Made by a program: the position numbers and the translations under genes
The notes under the pieces: generated by a model
Told to the model about the DNA's origin: nothing
Seen by the model: the letters and a program-made list of their open reading frames with translations, nothing else
Databases searched by the model: none
Shown: positions 17,742 to 25,156 of the stretch, one piece after another
Layout of the letters: every line of letters starts with the position of its first letter
Numbering within the stretch: position 1 is the first letter of the stretch
Assembly (NCBI RefSeq): GCF_021654335.1
Contig: NZ_AP023423.1
Span: forward strand, 1,487,001-1,551,000
From: Sideroxyarcus emersonii
GTDB taxonomy: Bacteria > Pseudomonadota > Gammaproteobacteria > Burkholderiales > Gallionellaceae
DNA length: 64,000 bases
Reading direction: 5' to 3'

Positions 17742-18155
17742 TTGTCGGCTGAAGAAAAGACAGAAAAAAAGCGGGATCCGAACAATCCATGCCTGTTCTG
17801 CAAAGATCCGCGCGGCGTATCGCTGCAGCATGAACTTGCTTTCAGTGCGCGTGATACCTATGCGGTGAGCCCTGGCCATACCCTGGTTATCCCACGTCGC
17901 CATGTCGCCAGTTTTTTCGACCTGACCCCCGAAGAGGTCAATGCCTGCATGAAGCTGATCGCCGAGGAGCGCATGCAACTGGACGAGGAATTCAAGCCTG
18001 ATGGTTACAATATCGGCGTCAACATAGGACCGGCGGCCGGGCAGAGTATATTCCATGTCCATATCCACATCATTCCGCGCTACCTGGGTGATGTCGAGAA
18101 TCCCCAAGGAGGCGTGCGTCATGTGATTCCGAAAAAAGCTCATTACACGCGCTAG
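17742..18155 (+). CDS. HIT-family (histidine triad) nucleotidyl hydrolase/transferase
   Basis: 137 aa. The triad is clear: SIFHVHIHIIPRY (H-x-H-x-H), with an N-terminal CLFC pair and the C-terminal NPQGGVRHVIPKK block typical of the Ap4A-hydrolase-like HIT group. HIT enzymes cleave or transfer AMP from substrates such as dinucleoside polyphosphates, aminoacyl-AMP and, for some members, adenylylsulfate. Because APS is the product of AprBA encoded upstream, an APS-directed role (see findings) is worth testing. The start is uncertain: the TTG at 17742 has GGGGGA 6 nt upstream, while the TTG at 17724 gives a 143-aa form overlapping the TPR gene. Confidence 0.88.
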   Translation: MSAEEKTEKKRDPNNPCLFCKDPRGVSLQHELAFSARDTYAVSPGHTLVIPRRHVASFFDLTPEEVNACMKLIAEERMQLDEEFKPDGYNIGVNIGPAAGQSIFHVHIHIIPRYLGDVENPQGGVRHVIPKKAHYTR

Positions 18156-18240
18156 ATAGTACAGTTCGGCCAGTTAGGTGGGAGGGACTGGCAACCAGAG
18201 TAAAATTCCTCCCGTTCTCAACCAGCAAGGAGATAGGATC

Positions 18241-18411
18241 ATGAGTGATGACAAGAAACCCTTTACCCGCCCCAAGGTTCCAGATGGCCACGCATTCCAC
18301 GTGATCACGCGTCAGAAAGAAATCAAGCCAGGACAGTTTTTTGTAGGCTACGAAACCACATGGGAACCGCATCAGAAGGAAGTTCCATACACCACTCCCA
18401 AGAGGCCATAA
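18241..18411 (+). CDS. Unknown 56-residue protein
   Basis: 56 aa, not recognised: hydrophilic, Lys/Pro-rich (MSDDKKPFTRPKVPDGHAFHVI at its start, ending VPYTTPKRP). A strong AAGGAGAT 7 nt before the ATG at 18241 supports translation; the longer frame from 18178 has no such signal. It is the last plus-strand gene before a terminator, 85 bp after the HIT gene. No Cys, no membrane segment. Confidence 0.65.
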   Translation: MSDDKKPFTRPKVPDGHAFHVITRQKEIKPGQFFVGYETTWEPHQKEVPYTTPKRP

Positions 18412-18496
18412 CGATATATTTAAGGCAATCAGCGGCGCGGCACTTGAAAGATGGTCGAAGGCCGCGCGAATAATTCAGGACGGAATTTGGTTTCGG

Positions 18497-18530
18497 AAAA
18501 GCACGCTTGGTACAGCGTGCTTTTCTTTTT
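18497..18530. terminator. Bidirectional terminator between convergent genes
   Basis: AAAAGCACGC ttggtaca GCGTGCTTTT followed by CTTTTT on the plus strand. It closes the accessory cluster and, read the other way, sits just beyond the stop of the minus-strand DUF4279-like gene. Confidence 0.8.
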
Positions 18531-18548
18531 CATATGCGCTGGCGAAGC

Positions 18549-18965
18549 CTAGATATGCTCAGCAAACTGGCAATCCACATCGGCAAAAGCGCCAATATCA
18601 GCCAGGAAACGAATAGTTCTAGCGCCGAAACCGACATCTGGACGAGTTGCGCCTTTATCTGTCGACAGCACCAGTATTACGCCGACTCTGGGCGATAAGT
18701 TGTGGCTTTTAATCACCTGCAGTATCTTTTCCTTGGCCGGTTCGATCTTCTTGATGATGACGTCCGTCATTTTATAAACGTCAATATTGTCCGTCATCGT
18801 TTCCGTTGATAGCTCCCATGAACTGATCACGGGTTTATCAAGAGGACTGCGTGCGCCAGATGCGTCAACGGATGTAGGTTCGATGCCAAGCAGACGTGTG
18901 ATGTCATCAGGATCAAAATGATAACCTCTGAGTGCAAAGTAGGCGCGTGCTTTATTCGATGCCAA
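18549..18965 (-). CDS. DUF4279-like protein
   Basis: About 138 aa. The pattern RAYFALRGYHFDPDDITRLLGIEPTSVDASG near the N-terminus followed by SSWELSTE and an alternating strand region is typical of DUF4279, a family of unknown function. I choose the TTG at 18965, preceded by GAGGG at a 7-nt spacing; the frame extends to 19064 but that leader does not look coding. No catalytic motif seen. It lies 83 bp downstream of the rhodanese gene on the same strand. Confidence 0.65.
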   Translation of the reverse strand: MASNKARAYFALRGYHFDPDDITRLLGIEPTSVDASGARSPLDKPVISSWELSTETMTDNIDVYKMTDVIIKKIEPAKEKILQVIKSHNLSPRVGVILVLSTDKGATRPDVGFGARTIRFLADIGAFADVDCQFAEHI

Positions 18966-19048
18966 GTTGTTACCCTCATCAGTTGATTGTAAACAGGCCG
19001 AGAGATTATAGCGTATGGCAAAAAGGGGCAAATGCACTGCCCCATGTT

Positions 19049-19435
19049 TCAGGTCTGCGCCCAAGGCAACCCATCAAACCGCCAGCCGTTGTGGGAATTG
19101 CGATGGTGACTGTCATCGAGATCACCTTCGAAACCATGCGTAACGTTGTAGATGTCTTTCAGGCCTGCATTTTCCAGCGCCAGGCCGGCATCGGCGGAAC
19201 GGCGTCCAGAACGGCAAATGAGTACGATAGGGCGATTAACACTGGCTGCCTTGCGCACATGAGCGACGAATAGCGGATTGATTTCCCAGTCCGGTCCATC
19301 CACCCATGGAATAAGGATGGAACCCCGTGGATGTCCAACGAACATATATTCCATTTCACTGCGAACATCGATGAATACCGCTTCCGGATTGGCTTGCAGG
19401 AATTCGTATGCTTCTTTGGGCTCGAAATGTTGCAT
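19049..19435 (-). CDS. Single-domain rhodanese-like sulfurtransferase
   Basis: 128 aa, one rhodanese domain. The active-site loop is CRSGRRS with Cys74 present, so it should be able to carry persulfide. Typical blocks VFIDVRSEMEY and GSILIPW are also visible. No signal peptide, so cytoplasmic. The C-terminus (DDSHHRNSHNGWRFDGLPW) matches a subgroup common in sulfur oxidisers. It could feed sulfane sulfur to TusA/DsrE2. An ATAACC-ctgc-GGTTAT inverted repeat lies 40-55 bp upstream of the start (19475-19490). Confidence 0.92.
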   Translation of the reverse strand: MQHFEPKEAYEFLQANPEAVFIDVRSEMEYMFVGHPRGSILIPWVDGPDWEINPLFVAHVRKAASVNRPIVLICRSGRRSADAGLALENAGLKDIYNVTHGFEGDLDDSHHRNSHNGWRFDGLPWAQT

Positions 19436-19603
19436 TACCGCTCTCCTTCTTGATCAAATCGGAACAGAACAATTATAACCCTGCGGTTATCTTAATCGAG
19501 TTTGATGAAACCAGTGTTTCCTGCAGACCCACAATGTCTTTTGGCTGCTTCGGCTGGAAAATCTGCCCGGCCTGTTTGGCAGAGTCGCCATAGGCAATGC
19601 GTA

Positions 19604-19813
19604 TCAATGAAGCGATGGGATATGGTACTCCACTGGGAATGCGAACTTTGTGTCCTGCTTCTTGGTGATCTCAGATTGGCCTCCAGCCCATAGGTGGGAT
19701 GGCGCCTCCAGGCGAAGAACGTAATGACAGTCGGTACGACCGGCCAGTCTGGTATTGCGCTCGGCCGTAATCACTTGTTTGCAACTTTCTACAGCTTGCA
19801 GCGCTGTCGTCAT
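19604..19813 (-). CDS. Doubtful small ORF continuing in frame after the YfcE-like gene
   Basis: 69 aa from the ATG at 19813; the open frame actually runs back to the TGA stop of the YfcE-like gene (19865-19867), in the same frame, with no other stop in 87 codons. The sequence (for example CHYVLRLEAPSHLWAGGQSE) is not recognised and no Shine-Dalgarno is visible. It may be a separate coupled gene, a readthrough extension, or chance. The wider stretch 19436-19864 (429 bp) holds no other gene I can support; apart from this ORF it contains only the palindrome upstream of the rhodanese. Confidence 0.25.
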   Translation of the reverse strand: MTTALQAVESCKQVITAERNTRLAGRTDCHYVLRLEAPSHLWAGGQSEITKKQDTKFAFPVEYHIPSLH

Positions 19814-19864
19814 GCCACTGCCGATGTTCAGGATGGCCTGATTGGCTGCGATGGATGGACTCAG

Positions 19865-20407
19865 TCAAGCCTCTGACCCGTCTTGTTGCAGGGTTCGTAT
19901 TTCAAAATGCATGTGCTCAAGATCGCCCAATATCCAGGTAGGAGCGGCCTGCACACCGGGCGCGTCGATGCCGGCGACCGAACCAGGATTGACCAGCCAG
20001 CTTTTTCCACCATTGACGTTGGCCTGCATCCCGATATGGGCCGTATGGCTGTGCCCATGGCAAACCAGGTCATAGTTTCCGGTACAAGCGAAGGCTTGGC
20101 CGTGGTGCGGCATATGAGTGACGAATATCTTGCGTCCGCCGAGTTCCAGCGTAGCCTCCTGACCATGGTAAATGAACAAACCAGCGGATTTCGCCATCAT
20201 GCGGTATAACGCAGCAATGTCGCCGATGTTATTGCCGTGCACGGCATGAATAGGAAGGCCCAGCTTAAGGGAAGCACGCAGGGTGTTGGCGCCGATGAGA
20301 TCGCCGCAGTGGATGACGGCCTGAGCCCCGGAAGACTGCGCCTCCACAATCGCCTCCGCGAGGGGGCTGGAGTGGTCATGACTGTCTGAAACGATGCAGA
20401 TCTTCAT
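19865..20407 (-). CDS. YfcE/MJ0936-type metallophosphoesterase
   Basis: 180 aa. Calcineurin-like metal ligands are in order: D-x-H near the N-terminus (SDSHD), GDLIGA, GNN (HGNNIGD), then HMPHHG and GHSHTAHIG. This matches the YfcE/MJ0936 group of small phosphodiesterases that hydrolyse model phosphodiesters and possibly cyclic nucleotides; natural substrates are mostly unknown. It diverges from the NarX-like kinase across 252 bp containing the tandem palindromes. Confidence 0.9.
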   Translation of the reverse strand: MKICIVSDSHDHSSPLAEAIVEAQSSGAQAVIHCGDLIGANTLRASLKLGLPIHAVHGNNIGDIAALYRMMAKSAGLFIYHGQEATLELGGRKIFVTHMPHHGQAFACTGNYDLVCHGHSHTAHIGMQANVNGGKSWLVNPGSVAGIDAPGVQAAPTWILGDLEHMHFEIRTLQQDGSEA

Positions 20408-20469
20408 ACCCTTAGCGTGTATCGCGGCGATTGCGTGGCATTAGGCATAATTAGCGTACGCAGCGTCTA

Positions 20470-20510
20470 TAACCTCATAGGGTGGGTGGGATCATAACCC
20501 TGATGGGCTA
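20470..20510. promoter_or_regulatory. Tandem 7-2-7 inverted repeats upstream of the NarX-like kinase
   Basis: TAACCTC-at-AGGGTGG (20470-20485) and TAACCCT-ga-TGGGCTA (20495-20510), 25 bp centre to centre. They are 150-190 bp before the kinase start and 63-103 bp before the YfcE-like start. The second palindrome is nearly identical, in inverse orientation, to the one at 4198-4213 upstream of tusA. Suggests autoregulation by the NarL-type regulator encoded at 21879. Confidence 0.55.
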
Positions 20511-20659
20511 ATGCATTAAAATCCCTTGCTGATTTATTGATATTGGAAGGAAAGCGGCATACTCTATGCAACGGTATTGGGGCAGTTTAGGTGCATGTTT
20601 TTTCAGCAGTAGTCGAGAGATTTACCAGACATTATTGCCATTCACTGAAGGCCAGGATC

Positions 20660-21886
20660 ATGAGCAGAAAGATTAAGTCAATTGACGAATCCGATCCCAA
20701 TGGAGCGTTCTATTGGACGCGCGATCCCGAATTCGTGCTGCCGGGCAGAAACGGCGGACTGGATACCTGCGTGGAGCAGGAATTCGCTTCATCGCGCAGC
20801 AATGATCTAAAAACCCTGCTGAACACTTTCCTTGAAACGGCCACCAGCTTCATCAAAGCCAAGGCCTGTGTAGTGCGCGTCCTGCTCCCCGACGAACAGA
20901 CCCTGCAAGTCATCAGCGCGGTCGGATTGACCGGCGAAGAGCTGGAGGCTGAACGTATCGTCGAACTGGATTGCGAAGATTGCGGCAAAGACGCGTTCAA
21001 GCATGGCCTCTGCTCTTCCGAAGTCGACACCTGCAAAACCAGGCACAGCGACCGGCCACACCGGCAGTTCCGTTCCGCCATTTCCATTCCGCTGGAAAGC
21101 CGCAATACCCCCGGAGTCATGCTCGGCGTTTTCACCCTCTTCTTCGACACCCCGCAATCGACTTCCGGCCACGCTTCCGCGATGGCGGTCAGTTTCTCCG
21201 ACCTGCTTGCCACCCTGCTCGAGCACATCAAGGCGACCCGTGAAGCCAAGCGGGAGGAATTGCTGATGGAGCGGCAGTCGATCGCCAACGAGATCCACGA
21301 TTCTCTGGCGCAAACCCTCAACTACGCACGCATGAACACCACCCTGTTGAGCGACGCGATACGCAACAACAATGAAGTCATGGCGACAAAATATACGCGC
21401 GATATCGATGAAGCCCTGGAGATCGGCCAGAAAGCGGTCCGTACGCTGATCACCGATTTTCGCAGCGAGATGGACCCTGCAGGCTTATTGCAGGCATTGC
21501 AAACACTGAGCGAGCAATTCCGCAAACAGCACAACATCGTGCTCGATTGCTCCATCCGCGTTGCCGACCTCGACCTGCCCCTCGAACATGAGATACAGGC
21601 TTACCACATCGTACGCGAGGCACTTTCCAACATTGCCAAGCATTCCAATGCCAGCCACGCCCGCCTGATCGTCGATCATCTGTGCGGTTACTACGTTTTT
21701 ACCGTGGAAGACAACGGTATCGGGACGTTCTCTCCCGTAGAGGGCCATTATGGGATCATCATCATGCGCGAACGCTCGCAACGCATTGGTGGAGAGATCA
21801 AAGTCGAAAGTACCAAAGGGCTGGGAACATGCGTACAATTATTCTTCCCTGAACCGGGGACGAATAGGAGAGCTGTACATGCCTGA
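20660..21886 (+). CDS. Soluble NarX-like sensor histidine kinase with Cys4 GAF region
   Basis: 408 aa. A GAF-like region (about residues 45-190) contains four cysteines, C105-x2-C108-x9-C118-x6-C125, that could bind a metal or Fe-S cluster or form disulfides. HisKA_3 dimerisation follows with H-box ERQSIANEIHDSLAQTL (His213), then a HATPase with N-box REALSNIAKHSNA and G-box DNGIG. No transmembrane segment, unlike E. coli NarX, so it should sense a cytoplasmic signal. I use the ATG at 20660 instead of the GTG at 20591, whose extension has no family character. Its stop overlaps the regulator gene. sqr follows, so sulfide or redox state is a plausible input (inference). Confidence 0.88.
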   Translation: MSRKIKSIDESDPNGAFYWTRDPEFVLPGRNGGLDTCVEQEFASSRSNDLKTLLNTFLETATSFIKAKACVVRVLLPDEQTLQVISAVGLTGEELEAERIVELDCEDCGKDAFKHGLCSSEVDTCKTRHSDRPHRQFRSAISIPLESRNTPGVMLGVFTLFFDTPQSTSGHASAMAVSFSDLLATLLEHIKATREAKREELLMERQSIANEIHDSLAQTLNYARMNTTLLSDAIRNNNEVMATKYTRDIDEALEIGQKAVRTLITDFRSEMDPAGLLQALQTLSEQFRKQHNIVLDCSIRVADLDLPLEHEIQAYHIVREALSNIAKHSNASHARLIVDHLCGYYVFTVEDNGIGTFSPVEGHYGIIIMRERSQRIGGEIKVESTKGLGTCVQLFFPEPGTNRRAVHA

Positions 21887-22589
21887 TGAACTGAAAATCG
21901 TACTGGTGGACGACCAGAGCCTGTGTCGGCGCGGACTCAGTGAATTGCTGTCGCGCTGTTACGGCTTCAACGTGCTCGGTGCAGTCGGAACCATCGAAGA
22001 ACTTCGCCAGTTGCTCAAAGAGCAGCCTGATTTGCTGGTGATGGATCTGCGCATGAAACCGATGGATGGCCTGGCCATGATTGAGCAGTTGCGCAAGGAA
22101 GGATGCAATGTCCCCGCCGTCCTGCTGACCATGAGTGATTCGGAAGTGGATCTTGGCAATGCCATTCGTGCCGGGGTGCGTGGCTATCTGCTCAAGGACA
22201 TGGCTCCGGAAGAAGTGGTGGATGCCATTCGTCGTGTTGCTGCAGGTGAACTCGTCGTTGCCCCGACCATGACAGTCAAGATGATCGACATGCTCCGCGG
22301 CGACCAATCCGGGCAAGAACCCCGGAACTCGCTCAAGCTGCTGACCGAACGAGAGCGTGAGATCCTGCAATTGCTTTCCCGCGGGGAAAGCAATAAGGCC
22401 ATCGCGCTTACCTTGTCGATCAGTTATGACACGGTAAAACAGCATGTGCGCCACATTCTCAACAAGCTGAACCTGTCGTCGCGGGTCAAGGCTGCCGTGC
22501 TGTTCGCCAAGGAACAAGGAACGCCAGAGGAAAACGATATTTCAACATCGAGCAAACCGGTTGGATCCAAGCAGCAAGGCAGTAGATGA
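21879..22589 (+). CDS. NarL/FixJ-family response regulator
   Basis: 236 aa. Receiver domain with acidic pocket D11/D12, phospho-acceptor D56 (LLVMDLRMKP) and K106 (YLLKDMAP), then a LuxR-type helix-turn-helix (LTEREREILQLLSRGESNKAIA; recognition helix YDTVKQHVRHIL). The recognition helix resembles NarL but differs at two DNA-contact positions (V to Q and K to R), consistent with a related yet different operator. The ATG at 21879 has AGGAGAG upstream and overlaps the kinase stop by 8 bp; the longer frame from 21750 lies inside the kinase gene. Candidate regulator for the tandem palindromes. Confidence 0.92.
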   Translation: MPDELKIVLVDDQSLCRRGLSELLSRCYGFNVLGAVGTIEELRQLLKEQPDLLVMDLRMKPMDGLAMIEQLRKEGCNVPAVLLTMSDSEVDLGNAIRAGVRGYLLKDMAPEEVVDAIRRVAAGELVVAPTMTVKMIDMLRGDQSGQEPRNSLKLLTEREREILQLLSRGESNKAIALTLSISYDTVKQHVRHILNKLNLSSRVKAAVLFAKEQGTPEENDISTSSKPVGSKQQGSR

Positions 22590-22633
22590 ATCAGGAATTC
22601 GTTCCTTCAATCGATTTATAAAAAGGAGAAATC

Positions 22634-23905
22634 ATGGCACACATCGTCATTATGGGAGCGGGTCTCGGCGGCATGCCGGCCGCATACGAGATGCGGGACA
22701 AATTGGACAAGAAGCACCAGGTCACGGTCGTCTCCAACAGCGAGAATTTCCACTTCGTGCCCTCCAATCCCTGGGTCGGGGTGAAATGGCGCGACCGCAA
22801 GCAGATCGAGTTCCCGGTGCGCAGCTATCTGGAGCGCAAGGGTATCGAATTCATCTCGACTGGCGTGAAACGTGTCCATCCCGACAAGAATCAGCTGGAA
22901 CTGAATGACGGCAAGAGCATCGATTATGATTACCTGGTGATCGCCACCGGCCCCAAACTCGCTTTTGAAGAAGTCGAAGGCTTGGGACCGCACGGAGGCC
23001 ATACCTACTCCGTGTGCCACGTCGATCACGCAATGAAATCTCATGAGGTCTGGGATGACTTCTGCAAGAAGCCAGGCCCCATCGTAGTCGGAGCAGTACA
23101 AGGAGCATCCTGTTTCGGGCCGGCCTACGAATACGCATTCATCATGGAAACCGACCTGCGCAAGCGCAAGATTCGCGACAAAGTGCCGATGACCTTCGTG
23201 ACTTCCGAGCCATACATCGGGCATCTTGGCCTGGGTGGCGTGGGCGATTCGAACGGCATCCTGGAATCCGGCATGCGCGACAAGCACATCAAATGGATCT
23301 GCAATGCCAAAGTCACCAAGATCGAGGCCGGCAAGATGTATGTCACCGAGCATGACGACATGGGCGCAGAAAAGAAGAAGCATGAGCTTCCGTTCAGCTA
23401 CAGCATGATGCTGCCCGCCTTCAAGGGCGTGGATGCAGTGTTTGGCATCGAAGGCCTGACCAATCCTCGCGGCTTCATCATTGTCGACAAGCATCAGCGC
23501 AATCCGAAATACAAGAACGTGTTCGCAGTCGGCGTGTGCGTCGCCATTCCTCCGGTGGAAGCCACCCCGGTTCCATGCGGCACCCCCAAGACGGGCTATA
23601 TGATCGAATCCATGGTGACTGCCACCGTGCATAACATCCATGCCGATCTGGAAGGAACCCCGGCAGATACTGAAGCAACGTGGAACGCCGTATGTCTGGC
23701 CGACTTCGGCGAAAGCGGTGTGGCCTTCGTGGCAATTCCGCAAATTCCTCCCCGCAACGTGAACTGGTTCTCCGAAGGAAAATGGGTGCACCTCGCCAAG
23801 GTCGCGTTCGAGAAATACTTCATCCGCAAAATGAAGAAAGGCAATTCCGAACCGTTCTATGAAGGTAGCATCCTCAAGATGCTGGGCATCGAGAAACTGA
23901 AGTAA
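22634..23905 (+). CDS. sqr: Sulfide:quinone oxidoreductase
   Basis: 423 aa FAD-dependent disulfide-reductase-like protein. The N-terminal motif GAGLGGMPAA binds FAD. Cys128, Cys160 and Cys354 fall where the three catalytic/redox cysteines of characterised SQRs lie (128, 160 and ~356 in the Acidithiobacillus enzyme). No signal peptide; it would bind the cytoplasmic membrane through its amphipathic C-terminus (FEKYFIRKMKKG) and oxidise sulfide to polysulfide while reducing quinone. AAAGGAG lies 8 nt upstream of the ATG, 44 bp after the response regulator, so it is probably in one operon with the two-component system. The exact SQR type needs phylogeny. Confidence 0.9.
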   Translation: MAHIVIMGAGLGGMPAAYEMRDKLDKKHQVTVVSNSENFHFVPSNPWVGVKWRDRKQIEFPVRSYLERKGIEFISTGVKRVHPDKNQLELNDGKSIDYDYLVIATGPKLAFEEVEGLGPHGGHTYSVCHVDHAMKSHEVWDDFCKKPGPIVVGAVQGASCFGPAYEYAFIMETDLRKRKIRDKVPMTFVTSEPYIGHLGLGGVGDSNGILESGMRDKHIKWICNAKVTKIEAGKMYVTEHDDMGAEKKKHELPFSYSMMLPAFKGVDAVFGIEGLTNPRGFIIVDKHQRNPKYKNVFAVGVCVAIPPVEATPVPCGTPKTGYMIESMVTATVHNIHADLEGTPADTEATWNAVCLADFGESGVAFVAIPQIPPRNVNWFSEGKWVHLAKVAFEKYFIRKMKKGNSEPFYEGSILKMLGIEKLK

Positions 23906-23925
23906 ATTCCCGTCCCGGAACACAC

Positions 23926-23956
23926 AAAAGCCCTGGCTTCCAGGGCTTTTGTTTTT
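23926..23956. terminator. Bidirectional terminator after sqr
   Basis: Perfect 11-bp stem AAAAGCCCTGG / CCAGGGCTTTT with loop CTT, followed by GTTTTT on the plus strand. Serves sqr and, on the other strand, the convergent methyltransferase gene. Confidence 0.88.
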
Positions 23957-23969
23957 CAGGCCATCGAAC

Positions 23970-24683
23970 TTACCCGTTCTTGCGCAGCAAATCGACCCGC
24001 ATCGGCATCTCGAATCTTGCGCCCTCATCGGTCATATGGCGCATGAATCCTTGCTGCACCTGCCGGTACATATCGGGCGAAAGCTGATGCCGCGTATGCG
24101 TCACACGCAAGACATTCTCTTCGAACTGTGAAAAGCTTTCAAAATGAACCGGCGCTGAAAAGAATGTCTGGCTTACCAGTGCAAATTGCCCTGATGCGAC
24201 AGCGTTTGTCACGGCAGCAAATGCAGCTTCGCGCACCATCCGTTCGTCATGGAACAGCCGCAGTATCTCGTTAAAGTCTCCCGCAAATACCGGTTCGGAA
24301 AAATAGGCCAGCCCGCCTCGCTTCAACACACGGCATATTTCATGCATGGCCGTATCCATCGATTCGACAGGTACATGGTGCAGCGACTTGAACATTAGTA
24401 CGATATCAAAGGACTCGCCCTCAGCCGGGATCGCCTGCGCCCCGCCTGACTCGAATCTGACGTTTGCAGGCACACTGCGGCGCAGATTCTCTGCATGCTG
24501 GATTGCGTCCACTTCCAGCGCCACGATCTTCTTCACCGGCCCTGCCTGCGCGATTTTTAACGTCTTCTCGGCTTTGCCGCATCCAAGCTCAAGCACTTCG
24601 GCACCCTTGAGCGGCAATAACTGTTCATAGATCTCGCTTTCGTCGCAAGCCGGAACCGCAGAGGAACTTTGGATTTTCATCAT
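23970..24683 (-). CDS. Class I SAM-dependent methyltransferase
   Basis: 237 aa. SAM-binding motif I VLELGCGKAEKTL (about residues 30-42), acidic motif II ALEVD, and post-motif FDIVLMFKSLHHVP that marks small-molecule (ubiE/bioC-like) methyltransferases. C-terminal half is unusual in detail and gives no substrate. It is convergent with sqr and about 210 bp from the broken cytochrome gene on the same strand. Confidence 0.85.
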   Translation of the reverse strand: MMKIQSSSAVPACDESEIYEQLLPLKGAEVLELGCGKAEKTLKIAQAGPVKKIVALEVDAIQHAENLRRSVPANVRFESGGAQAIPAEGESFDIVLMFKSLHHVPVESMDTAMHEICRVLKRGGLAYFSEPVFAGDFNEILRLFHDERMVREAAFAAVTNAVASGQFALVSQTFFSAPVHFESFSQFEENVLRVTHTRHQLSPDMYRQVQQGFMRHMTDEGARFEMPMRVDLLRKNG

Positions 24684-24871
24684 ACTTTTACACCTCGATA
24701 TTTCAACTGATCACACCTGTCGGATGGTATGCCTGCACATCGCGACAAACTCCGCCAGGGGATTCCGGCATGTGTACCGAACCTCGAACTGGATTATAAC
24801 GACGATAGACGCATGTAATCCCTTTCGCTCTGCCATCCATCATTTGATTGGCGGTTCAGTGCAGCTATAAG

Positions 24872-24890
24872 GCCGGCACATCGTGCCGGC
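24872..24890 (-). terminator. Hairpin downstream of the broken cytochrome c gene
   Basis: Perfect 8-bp stem GCCGGCAC / GTGCCGGC with a 3-nt loop, 4 bp beyond the in-frame TAA of the cytochrome remnant. The following minus-strand sequence (CTTATAG) is only weakly T-rich, so termination efficiency is uncertain. Confidence 0.5.
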
Positions 24891-24893
24891 GAT

Positions 24894-25156
24894 TTAATTA
24901 AGACGATATGCCGCATGACAGGCCGCACATTGCTTGATGACATTGCCGACATGTTCACCGCATAGACTCCTGCCGGCGTTTTGGCATGACCGTTCTTGTC
25001 CGGCATTGCGTCAGATAGAGTGACCTGCAATTCGGGATCGGTTTGACTTGCGGCGGGGACCATTGCGGTCTCATCAGCCCGAACTGGTGCAACTATTACT
25101 ATCAAAGTTAATGCCGCCATACCTGCCAAGATCTTCGTCAATTCGATTTTGAGCAT
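24894..25156 (-). pseudogene. Frameshifted small cytochrome c
   Basis: The N-terminal part reads as a secreted protein: a signal peptide (MLKIELTKILAGMAALTLIVIVAPVRA) then DETAMVPAASQTDPELQ and KTPAGVYA. The open frame then runs on as nonsense (to 24794). In the other frame, immediately after that point, comes GEHVGNVIKQCAACHAAYRLN with a stop at 24894-24896, which is a C-terminal haem site CAACH followed by AAYRLN as in cytochrome c'/small class II cytochromes. One missing base near 24962 would restore a protein of about 87 aa. So this is either a recent inactivating deletion or a sequencing/assembly error. Confidence 0.75.

Noticed and set aside
13699..18411. Single transcript from aprA through the HIT gene
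   Set aside because: A strong terminator at 15671-15703 separates aprA from the cluster, so a shared operon is not assumed.
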